Of a DNA stretch of 9,942 nt, positions 1 through 6,247 are shown piece after piece. The DNA is from CAZPUI01 sp964415525. Lineage in GTDB: Bacteria > Acidobacteriota > Holophagae > Holophagales > Holophagaceae. The translations under genes were made by a program, and so were the position numbers. Location of the stretch: positions 1 to 9,942 of the forward strand of contig CAYQAS010000138.1 in the NCBI GenBank assembly GCA_964415525.1, written 5' to 3'. The notes under the pieces are model-generated. The model ran no database searches. It had not been told where the DNA came from and was given only the letters and a program-made list of their open reading frames with translations. The number at the start of each line of letters is the position of its first letter. Within the stretch, counting starts at the first letter, position 1.

Positions 1-843
1 ACCACCGTCGAGAAATTGTCCTCCACCATTTCCGAAGTCCGGCTCGCTTCCGCCAATCTCGTCTCCGCGGCGGAGCAGCTCAGTTCCACGGCCCAGTCCC
101 TGAGTCAGGGCGCTTCCGAGCAGGCCGCCAGCGTGGAGGAGACCAGCGCCGCCATGGAGGAGATGAGCGCGTCCATCTCGCAGAACAACGAGAACGCCAA
201 AGTCACCGGGGCCATCGCCCTGAAGACGGCCAAGGAAGCGGTGGAGGGCGGCGCAGCGGTCAAGGAGACCGTGACGGCCATGAAGCAGATCGCCAGCAAG
301 ATCGCCATCATCGACGACATCGCCTACCAGACGAACCTGCTGGCCCTCAACGCCGCCATCGAGGCGGGCCGGGCCGGTGAGCACGGCAAAGGCTTCGCCG
401 TGGTGGCTGCGGAGGTTCGAAAATTGGCGGAGCGCAGTCAGGTGGCCGCGACCGAGATTGGCCAACTGGCCAGCAGCAGCGTGCACCTGGCGGAACGCGC
501 CGGAAACCTGCTAGAGACCATCGTCCCCAGCATCCAGAAGACCGCTGACCTCGTGCAGGAGATCAGCGCCGCCAGCAGCGAACAGACCAGCGGCGTCGGC
601 CAGATCAACGCCGCCATCAGTCAGATCAGTTCCGCCACCCAGCACAATGCTTCCGCCAGCGAGCAGCTCGCGAGCACCTCCGAGGAGGTCAGCTCCCAGG
701 CCATGGACCTCCAGGCCATGATGGAATTCTTCCAACTGGAAGAGCAGCAGCCGCAGCGCGGCATGAAGGGCGCCAAGAAGAAGCCCGCCGCCTCCCGGCG
801 CCTGCCGCCCCCCGCGGATGAGGGCGACTACAAGCCGTTTTGA
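1..843 (+). CDS. Methyl-accepting chemotaxis protein, C-terminal signalling domain (5' partial)
   Basis: The reading frame is open from base 1, so the gene starts upstream and its sensor, TM and HAMP parts are not visible; the TTG at 16 is internal. The 280 visible residues are the cytoplasmic coiled-coil signalling domain that controls CheA through CheW. The nearly invariant hairpin tip lies at about 310-441 (IAYQTNLLALNAAIEAGRAG, then GFAVVAAEVRKLAERS). A typical methylation segment with Gln/Glu pairs (ASVEETSAAMEEM) lies around 124-165, with a second helix near 560-700. After the usual MMEFFQL end comes a basic, Pro-rich tail of about 30 residues ending in DYKPF. This matches the x-[HFYW]-x-x-[HFYW] pentapeptide pattern that tethers CheR and CheB. 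The downstream cheR, cheD and cheB supply the adaptation enzymes. The family call is certain; the ligand is unknown. Confidence 0.97.
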   Translation, partial: TTVEKLSSTISEVRLASANLVSAAEQLSSTAQSLSQGASEQAASVEETSAAMEEMSASISQNNENAKVTGAIALKTAKEAVEGGAAVKETVTAMKQIASKIAIIDDIAYQTNLLALNAAIEAGRAGEHGKGFAVVAAEVRKLAERSQVAATEIGQLASSSVHLAERAGNLLETIVPSIQKTADLVQEISAASSEQTSGVGQINAAISQISSATQHNASASEQLASTSEEVSSQAMDLQAMMEFFQLEEQQPQRGMKGAKKKPAASRRLPPPADEGDYKPF

Positions 844-856
844 GCGGAAGCAGAGC

Positions 857-1963
857 ATGGCTTTTCCTCCGTTTCGACCACGCCTCCCCGGCGCGATCCT
901 CCCCGCCCTCCTGGGCCTCGGGCTCGCTGGGGAGGAGCCGGCTCCAGCTTTCCGGGAGCGGGTCGAAGCGACCCGCAAGGCATTGGCGGACAAGACGGGC
1001 GGCTTGAATGTCTCCGCCTTCGGAGACTGGGGAACCTGGTATGACGAGGTAGGCCGAAAGCGCTTCGGCTTCGGGGCGGCAGAGGTCGACCTGAACCTGA
1101 AGCTCGGGGACTTAGGGGAAGTCTCCGGCGCCTTTGTTGGGACGAAAGATTCCCACCTGTGGACGGTCTATGTCCTGGACTTCCATCCCTGGGGGGGCGG
1201 CTCGGTGGCACCTCGAGGCGCTCTCTGGCTCGACAAAGGCCTCCACATCCAGATGGGGCGCTTCGACGTGCCCTTTGGAAACGACTACCAGTACTTCGCC
1301 AGCAAGGACGGCGTGACCGTGAGCCGCCCGCTCACCACCGCCCTCATCATGGACGGAGGCTACAACGACCGCGGGCTCAGGATCCTGGGCAACAACGGAA
1401 CCCTGAACCTGAACGCCTTCACCCTGCGGGGCTTCGGAGCAGGGCGGCTCTACGGATTCCGCACGGGATTCACACCCTTCGGCGTGCCCTTCGCGCTGAA
1501 GGAGTCCAAGGAGCCCAAACGCCTGGAGGTGGGCCTCTCGGCCTTCATTCAGCGGGCGCCCGGCGGCCATCAGGCCGAGCGGGCTTGCGCCCTGGATCTG
1601 GAAATGCACCTGGGAGCTTTCACCCTGGTGGCTGAAGCCCTCGGCCGCCAACGGCGTCCACTGGAAGGTCCCGCCCTCTGGCAACGGGGCTGGCACGTGA
1701 CCCCCCAGTGGTCCTTCGGGGAGGGAAAGCCCACGGCCTTCGCTCGCTACGAGCGGGTCTGGGGCACCCCACCGGATGCGGAGGATCCCGAGGCCGCCGC
1801 CGCGCCCACAACTCGCTTCTGCGCAGGCCTGAGCACCACGTTCTGGGGCACGGTGCAGACCAAGGTCGAATTTCAGCGTTCCATCCGCACCAGCCCCGCC
1901 CTGGCGGAGGATCCGACCTTCCGGGGTAGCCGTCTGCTGCTCCAGGTGGTGGTGGTGCTATGA
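857..1963 (+). CDS. Outer-membrane porin-like beta-barrel protein
   Basis: The protein has 368 residues from the ATG at 857, 13 nt after the MCP stop. An in-frame ATG at 818 lies inside the MCP gene and is less likely, because the 857 start puts a signal-peptide-like stretch (residues 8-31, LPGAILPALLGLGLAG) at the N-terminus. A short charged segment (32-47) follows. The rest alternates short amphipathic strands with Gly/Asp/Asn turns, as in a beta-barrel. The segment at 131-151 (IQMGRFDVPFGNDYQYF) and the RGLRILG stretch at 172-178 resemble phosphate-selective-porin-type barrels (OprP/OprO). It is small for that family, and its last strand ends in Leu rather than the usual aromatic residue. 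Its stop overlaps the cytochrome start (ATGA, 1960-1963), which hints at a joint envelope function. The exact substrate or partner is not visible. An electron-transfer porin sheath is possible but unproven. Confidence 0.75.
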   Translation: MAFPPFRPRLPGAILPALLGLGLAGEEPAPAFRERVEATRKALADKTGGLNVSAFGDWGTWYDEVGRKRFGFGAAEVDLNLKLGDLGEVSGAFVGTKDSHLWTVYVLDFHPWGGGSVAPRGALWLDKGLHIQMGRFDVPFGNDYQYFASKDGVTVSRPLTTALIMDGGYNDRGLRILGNNGTLNLNAFTLRGFGAGRLYGFRTGFTPFGVPFALKESKEPKRLEVGLSAFIQRAPGGHQAERACALDLEMHLGAFTLVAEALGRQRRPLEGPALWQRGWHVTPQWSFGEGKPTAFARYERVWGTPPDAEDPEAAAAPTTRFCAGLSTTFWGTVQTKVEFQRSIRTSPALAEDPTFRGSRLLLQVVVVL

Positions 1964-2385
1964 GGGTTTTCCTGCTCCTCGCCGGTCTCGCAGGATTTCT
2001 GGTCACCCAGGAGACCCCTTGCCTGCCGAAAGACGCCAGGCGGTGCGCCCCCTGCCATGCACAGAACCTGTCCCAGGTATTCCCGTCCCGGGCTGCGCGC
2101 CCCTGTATCGCGGACTGCACCGCCTGCCATTTCAAGGCGGACCCGCGGCAGCACCATCCCGTGGGACAGGAAATGCGCAGGGAGCCGAAGCACCCCGCGC
2201 TCCAATTGACGGGGCAGCGCCTTTCCTGTGCGACCTGCCACGACGTGGGCAGTCCGCGCACCGACACCAAGCGGTGGAAGGCGGCCAGTTTCTTCGACCG
2301 CGCGTTCCGCCGGCACGACCGCTATCCGACCTACCACCTGGTCACACCCAACGACCAGGGCCAGCTCTGCAAGGCCTGCCACTGA
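1960..2385 (+). CDS. Small tetraheme c-type cytochrome
   Basis: The 141-residue protein starts with a short hydrophobic signal-like stretch (residues 3-15), which fits export to the periplasm where c-type heme is attached. Four CxxCH heme-binding motifs are visible: CAPCH 29-33, CTACH 53-57, CATCH 90-94 and CKACH 137-141, the last forming the very C-terminus. Five other histidines (65, 66, 78, 119, 126) could supply distal ligands for bis-His hemes. HHPVG at 65-69 is typical of doubled-CxxCH electron-transfer cytochromes. Two further Cys (21, 49) lie outside the motifs; the signal segment has no convincing lipobox before Cys21. The gene overlaps the porin gene by 4 nt, and its stop codon forms part of the next gene's Shine-Dalgarno sequence. 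It is probably a periplasmic electron carrier or redox sensor; its partners are inferred only from position. Confidence 0.92.
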   Translation: MRVFLLLAGLAGFLVTQETPCLPKDARRCAPCHAQNLSQVFPSRAARPCIADCTACHFKADPRQHHPVGQEMRREPKHPALQLTGQRLSCATCHDVGSPRTDTKRWKAASFFDRAFRRHDRYPTYHLVTPNDQGQLCKACH

Positions 2386-2392
2386 GGTTGCC

Positions 2393-2947
2393 ATGGCCCA
2401 CCCCCAGCAACGCCGCGTCCGATTGATCGATCCCCGGTTCCAGTTCCGCATGGTGGCCGCCTTTCTGGGCGTCCAGCTGCTGGTGTCCTCCCTTTTTGCA
2501 TGGGCGCTCCGGGCCTTCTTCGCCAGTGAACTGCAAGCGAATCTCGCCTCGGCCCACGCCACTGTCCAGGGGCTTTCGAACCTCCTGCTGCCCATCGTGG
2601 TGGTGCTTTCCATCGGCAGTTTTCTCGTCTCCACCATCCTCATCACACTCTTCGTGGTGCGTCTCTCCCACCGCCTGGCGGGGCCGATGTTCCGTTTCCG
2701 AATCGTGCTGGATTCCCTGGGCCATCGTGTCCTTCCCTCCCATACCGCCATCCGACCTGACGATCAGTTTCAGGAGGTCGCTGCCGCCCTGGCGCTGACC
2801 GTGGACACCCTGCGCGAGGACCTCGCGGCATGGAAGGCCTCTGCCCAAGCCGCCCATTCGGATCTCCAGCAGGGGAATAACCAGGCTGCCGCCCAGCAGC
2901 TGCAGAACCTCGAAGTCCGGCTCAATTCATGGGATTCCCAGGCCTGA
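2393..2947 (+). CDS. Two-TM HAMP-domain protein without an output domain
   Basis: The ATG at 2393 gives 184 residues. It is chosen because GAGG (2384-2387), partly inside the cytochrome stop, sits 5 nt upstream and because it directly precedes the first TM segment; the frame is open further upstream but overlaps the cytochrome gene. Residues about 20-39 and 64-89 are hydrophobic TM helices separated by only about 24 residues, too little for a folded ligand-binding domain. A HAMP-like region follows (about 90-143), starting with RLSHRLAGPMFRFRIVLDSL and including a DDQFQEVAAAL helix. A Gln/Ala-rich helical tail ends the protein. There is no kinase, cyclase or MCP signalling domain. HAMP domains relay membrane motion, so this may couple the neighbouring cytochrome to the receptor, or pair with another HAMP protein. 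That role is inference from position. Confidence 0.85.
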   Translation: MAHPQQRRVRLIDPRFQFRMVAAFLGVQLLVSSLFAWALRAFFASELQANLASAHATVQGLSNLLLPIVVVLSIGSFLVSTILITLFVVRLSHRLAGPMFRFRIVLDSLGHRVLPSHTAIRPDDQFQEVAAALALTVDTLREDLAAWKASAQAAHSDLQQGNNQAAAQQLQNLEVRLNSWDSQA

Positions 2948-2960
2948 GAAGCGAGCCCAC

Positions 2961-3779
2961 GTGACCGAATCCGCCGAATTGCCCACCCTTCATGACGCGG
3001 AGTTCCAACTCTTCCGCAGGTTGGTTCAAGACCGGCTGGGGATCCACCTGTCGGATGGCAAGCAGGCCCTGGTGGCGGGCCGCCTCATGAGCCGCATCCG
3101 CCTGCTGGGCATGCGCTCCTACAAGGACTATCTGGATCACGTCCGCGATCCCCGGAATTCCGAAGAGTTGCAGCATGCCCTGGACCGGCTCACCACGAAC
3201 GAGACCAGCTTTTTCCGAGAGGCGGACCACTTCCAGATCCTGAAGGACTACGTGCGGTCTCTCCGTCCCCTGCCCGTACCCTTCCGCATCTGGAGTGGTG
3301 CCGCGAGTTCCGGAGAGGAGGCCTACACCATGGCCATGGTGCTGGACGAGATCATCCCCAGCGGCGTCTTCGAGATCACCGGCACGGACATCAGCACCCG
3401 CGTGCTGGACAAGGCCCGATCCGGCGTCTACCCCATCGAACGGGCAGAGCAGATTCCTCAGATCTACCTCAAACATTGCTGCCAACGGGGCACAGGCCCG
3501 GCGGAGGGCACCTTGCGCATCCAGACCCGACTGCGCTCAAAGGTCCAGTTCATCCACGCCAATCTCACGGAGAAGCTTCCGGCCATCGGCCCTTTCGATG
3601 TGATCTTCCTGCGCAACGTGCTCATCTATTTCGATGCGGAGATCAAACGCCGGGTGGTGGAATCGGCGATGACAAAGCTGAAGCCCAACGGCCTCCTCAT
3701 CGTCGGCCACTCCGAGAGCCTCCATGGGGTTACCGACAAGGTGCGGGTGGTTCGCCCCACGGTGTACGTCCATGCCTGA
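2961..3779 (+). CDS. cheR: Chemotaxis receptor glutamate O-methyltransferase CheR
   Basis: This is the SAM-dependent methyltransferase that methylates glutamates on MCP signalling helices. It has 272 residues from a GTG start 13 nt after the HAMP gene stop, a normal length for CheR. The N-terminal helical domain (about 10-75) is followed by LTTNETSFFRE (77-87), the SAM-binding loop IWSGAASSGEEAYTMAM (110-126), TDIS (142-145), RNVLIYFD (218-225) and GHSESL (249-254), in the order of known CheR proteins. The beta-subdomain loop reads RGTGPAEG (176-183), very like the enteric RGTGPHEG loop that binds receptor pentapeptides. The upstream MCP has a matching C-terminal DYKPF. The 3' end overlaps the preferred cheD start by 8 nt. 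The assignment is very secure. Confidence 0.98.
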   Translation: MTESAELPTLHDAEFQLFRRLVQDRLGIHLSDGKQALVAGRLMSRIRLLGMRSYKDYLDHVRDPRNSEELQHALDRLTTNETSFFREADHFQILKDYVRSLRPLPVPFRIWSGAASSGEEAYTMAMVLDEIIPSGVFEITGTDISTRVLDKARSGVYPIERAEQIPQIYLKHCCQRGTGPAEGTLRIQTRLRSKVQFIHANLTEKLPAIGPFDVIFLRNVLIYFDAEIKRRVVESAMTKLKPNGLLIVGHSESLHGVTDKVRVVRPTVYVHA

Positions 3780-4269
3780 CCCTGTGTTGCGCTTCCTGAA
3801 CCCTGGCGAATTGGGCTTCACCTGCGGCGCCACCCGGCTGAAGACGCTGTTGGGCAGTTGCGTCGCCGTCACCCTCTGGCATCCCGCCACTCGGCGGGGG
3901 GCCATGTGCCACTTCATGCTGCCCACCAGTCCCCAGCCCCGGGCTTTCCTGGATGGCAAGTACGGCGAGGATGCCCTGGCCCTGCTTCATCGGCACTTCC
4001 AGAGCCGCGGCATCCCTCCCGAACAGGTGAGGGCGGGGATCTTCGGGGGCGGAGATGTGACCTGCTCCTTCCTGACCGACCCCTCCGACACCATCGGGAG
4101 CCGCAATGTGGCGATGGGTCGCAACCTATTGACCCATTTCGGGTACACGATCGTTCAGGAGGACGTCCGGGGAACCACTGGGCGGACCATCGTCTTTGAT
4201 GTCTCCCTGGGTACGGTGGATGTAAAACGCCACGCGCACACCCCTGCCTCCGATGGGAGGAGGCCATGA
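3772..4269 (+). CDS. cheD: Chemoreceptor glutamine deamidase CheD
   Basis: CheD deamidates glutamines on MCPs to glutamate and, in other bacteria, interacts with CheC. The ATG at 3772 (165 residues) overlaps the cheR stop by 8 nt. The frame also has an ATG at 3724, but the later start puts the catalytic Cys at residue 30, close to its place in Thermotoga CheD (Cys27). The core TLLGSCVAVTLW (25-36) holds Cys30, and His47 in CHFMLP is exactly 17 residues later, as in the family's Cys-His pair. The third catalytic residue, a Thr six before the Cys in Thermotoga, is Lys24 here with Thr25 one place off; a Thr at this spot in TLLGSC-type proteins may serve instead. FGGGD and IGSRN follow as in the family. 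The stop overlaps the cheB start (ATGA). No cheC is seen in the window. Confidence 0.96.
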   Translation: MPDPVLRFLNPGELGFTCGATRLKTLLGSCVAVTLWHPATRRGAMCHFMLPTSPQPRAFLDGKYGEDALALLHRHFQSRGIPPEQVRAGIFGGGDVTCSFLTDPSDTIGSRNVAMGRNLLTHFGYTIVQEDVRGTTGRTIVFDVSLGTVDVKRHAHTPASDGRRP

Positions 4270-5834
4270 ACGGGGGCTTGGTGCGGGTGATGATCGTGGA
4301 TGACTCCGCCGTGGTCCGACAGGTCCTCTCCGAGAGCCTCGACCGCATGGCCGGTTTCGAAGTGGTCGCCCAGGTCATGGACCCGGTCTTTGCCTGGATG
4401 AGGCTGGAAAAAACCGCGCCGGATGTGATTCTCTGTGGCCTTGATCCCGCCCGGGGCGGTCTGGCCTTCCTGGAGCGGCTGGCTGCCGAGCGGCCCACCC
4501 CCGTGGTGATGCTCGAATCCAACCCCGGCCAGGCCCTCACTCTCCCAGGCGTCGCCGCCACCCTGCCCAAGCCCGCTTCGGACGTCCGGAACGGCCTGAT
4601 GCATGGACTCGACGCGATTGCGGGAGCGCTGCGCATCGCCGCCGCCCGGCCTGCGTTAGCCTCTGCTCGCCCGGTGGCGCAGTCCCCGCCGAAGCCATCC
4701 CTGTCGACTCCCGCCCCACCACCAACGCCCGCAGTGGCCCATGCGCGGCCTGTGCCCTCGAGAAACCTTGCTGCGAAGGCGCCCCATGCCACCACCCGCG
4801 TGATGATCGTGGATGACAGTGCCGTGGTGCGCCAGGTACTGTCCGGCCTGCTTTCCAAGGCCGTGGACATCGAGGTCATCGGTCAGGCCATGGATCCCAT
4901 CTTCGCCATGGAGAAGATGCGGGTGCACTGGCCCGACGTCGTGATCCTGGATGTGGAGATGCCCCGCATGGACGGCATCACCTTCCTGCGCCAGATCATG
5001 GCAGAGCGACCCACGCCCGTGATCATCTGCTCCAGCCTGACCGGAAAGGGTGCGGAGACGACGATGCAGGCCCTGGCAGCGGGCGCTTTCGCCATCTTCA
5101 CCAAGCCCGGCATGGGCGTGAAGGGCTTCCTGGAGGATGCCGCCGAAGAGCTCATCGCCGAGGTGCGGGCCGCGGCACAGGCTCGGGTGGGACGCATCCT
5201 GGATGCGGATCCAGTCCCCCAGAGGCTTAGCACCGACACGGTGCTCACAATGGGCTCCACCTCCATGGCTGAAACGACGGATCGAATCACCGTGATCGGC
5301 ACCTCCACCGGCGGCACTCAGGCCCTGGAATACGTGCTGACCGCCCTACCCGTCACCTGTCCCGGCATCGCCGTGGTGCAGCACATGCCTGAGGCCTTCA
5401 CCGCCGCCTTCGCGGAGCGCCTCGACAAGATCTGCGCCATCACCGTCCGGGAAGCCAAGAACGGCGACCGCATCCTGCCGGGCCATGCCCTCATTGCTCC
5501 CGGTGGCAAGCATCTGGTCATCAAGCGCAGCGGCGCCCAGTACCGGGTGGAAGTGGTGAGCGCCCCCCCCGTGAACCGCCACTGTCCGAGCGTGGACGTG
5601 CTCTTCCGATCCGCCGCCAAATACGCCGGGCGCAACGCCACCGGCGTGATCATGACGGGCATGGGGGACGACGGTGCCCGGGGCCTGCTGGAGATGCACG
5701 AGGCGGGAGCCCGCACCCTCGCCCAGGACGAGGCCAGTTGCGTGGTCTTCGGCATGCCCAAGGAGGCCATCCGTCTCGGCGGCGTGGACGTGATCCTGCC
5801 CCTGAAGGGCATCCCGGCCCAAATCTCGCGATGA
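4266..5834 (+). CDS. cheB: CheB-type methylesterase with two N-terminal receiver domains
   Basis: The ATG at 4266 overlaps the cheD stop and follows a strong GGGAGGAGG Shine-Dalgarno sequence (4255-4263). The 522 residues exceed the roughly 350 of usual CheB because of an extra receiver. Receiver 1 (about 6-120) keeps the acidic pair D12/D13 and K102 but has Cys57 where the phosphoacceptor Asp should be and Glu84 at the switch Ser/Thr position. A Pro/Ala-rich linker spans about 123-176. Receiver 2 (about 178-300) is complete: D183/D184, D229 in ILDVEMPRMDG, S256 and K280. The methylesterase domain (about 340-518) has the triad S347 in GTSTGG, H373 in QHMP and D469 in TGMGDDGA. It removes receptor methyl groups and can deamidate glutamines. 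RVMIVDDSAVVRQVLS occurs in both receivers, indicating internal duplication. Phosphorylation probably acts through receiver 2. Confidence 0.96.
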   Translation: MNGGLVRVMIVDDSAVVRQVLSESLDRMAGFEVVAQVMDPVFAWMRLEKTAPDVILCGLDPARGGLAFLERLAAERPTPVVMLESNPGQALTLPGVAATLPKPASDVRNGLMHGLDAIAGALRIAAARPALASARPVAQSPPKPSLSTPAPPPTPAVAHARPVPSRNLAAKAPHATTRVMIVDDSAVVRQVLSGLLSKAVDIEVIGQAMDPIFAMEKMRVHWPDVVILDVEMPRMDGITFLRQIMAERPTPVIICSSLTGKGAETTMQALAAGAFAIFTKPGMGVKGFLEDAAEELIAEVRAAAQARVGRILDADPVPQRLSTDTVLTMGSTSMAETTDRITVIGTSTGGTQALEYVLTALPVTCPGIAVVQHMPEAFTAAFAERLDKICAITVREAKNGDRILPGHALIAPGGKHLVIKRSGAQYRVEVVSAPPVNRHCPSVDVLFRSAAKYAGRNATGVIMTGMGDDGARGLLEMHEAGARTLAQDEASCVVFGMPKEAIRLGGVDVILPLKGIPAQISR

Positions 5835-6122
5835 AATCACGTGCTCGAATCCGTCAGGCACGAGTCGTCCTCGTCATCCACGATCAGGACGTGGGGACGA
5901 GCTTCCGTCGGGTCCTCCAGGGAAGCGTTCCAGAGTTCGGGGCCCGCGGGCCAAATGAGGCGAAAACAGAAACCCCTCGGTTTCCGCGCTGGAAGCCACG
6001 GAGACGACCTCGAAACCGCCATCCTCCTGAAGACCTTGAATGAACATCCGCGCCGTGGCGCCGTCATCCACCAGCAGGAGTCGAACTCCTGATGGGCCTT
6101 GGCCGTCTCCCAGAGGCTCCAT
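5835..6122 (-). pseudogene. Response-regulator receiver remnant, frameshifted and truncated
   Basis: No + strand gene fits the 413 bases between cheB and the PAS gene. On the - strand, an ATG at 6122 with AAGGAG just upstream opens a frame that reads like the start of a receiver: GVRLLLVDDGATARMFIQGL, then EDGGFEVVSVASSAE (beta1-alpha1-beta2), down to about 5975. That frame then turns nonsensical and meets a TGA at 5874-5876. The neighbouring frame over about 5945-5860 reads SLEDPTEARPHVLIVDDEDD, like a beta3 strand with an Asp. The first frame then resumes with VPDGFEHVIS up to the cheB stop codon. Frame switches plus loss of the beta4-alpha5 half suggest a decayed CheY-like gene. Sequencing indels could explain the shifts but not the missing half. 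The receiver reading is my own pattern match by eye. Confidence 0.5.
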
Positions 6123-6164
6123 GGACTCCTTTCCAGACTCGAACTCCTTTCGACGGCCTTGGCC
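6081..6164. repeat. Imperfect short direct repeat at the 5' end of the receiver remnant
   Basis: The 10-mers tcgaactcct (6081-6090, 6139-6148) and ggccttggcc (6095-6104, 6155-6164) each occur twice in the same order, 58-60 nt apart. Only the 4 versus 6 bases between them differ in length. This looks like a small diverged tandem duplication overlapping the start of the remnant. It may be chance in GC-rich DNA, although two ordered 10-mers make that less likely. Confidence 0.45.
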
Positions 6165-6238
6165 AGGGCATGAGAGCCCGTCCGATGCCTTACGCCGCAG
6201 GAGCGGCACCAGTTACAGATCCTCCGCCCTCTGCCGAT

Positions 6239-6243
6239 AGGGG
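6239..6243 (+). promoter_or_regulatory. Ribosome binding site deciding the PAS gene start
   Basis: AGGGG sits 4 nt before the ATG at 6248. The frame is open back to an ATG at 6092, but that start has no comparable site and would add 52 low-complexity residues before the first TM helix. Confidence 0.5.
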
Positions 6244-6247
6244 CGTC

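Noticed and set aside
511..993. A 160-codon - strand frame across the MCP end and porin start
   Set aside because: It is antisense to the MCP signalling domain and rich in Gly/Ala/Leu, with no domain resemblance.
1960..2022. Lipoprotein signal with Cys21 in the cytochrome
   Set aside because: The residues before Cys21 (TQETP) do not form a lipobox, so lipidation is not supported.
3914..4879. A 321-codon - strand frame across cheD and cheB
   Set aside because: It is antisense to two confidently assigned genes, and its Arg/Ser/Thr-rich product is typical of a GC-rich shadow frame.
5831..6043. ATG overlapping the cheB stop (ATGA) opening a 70-codon + strand frame
   Set aside because: The overlap looks like operon coupling, but the product is Arg/Pro-rich, has no family resemblance and is the complement of the receiver remnant.
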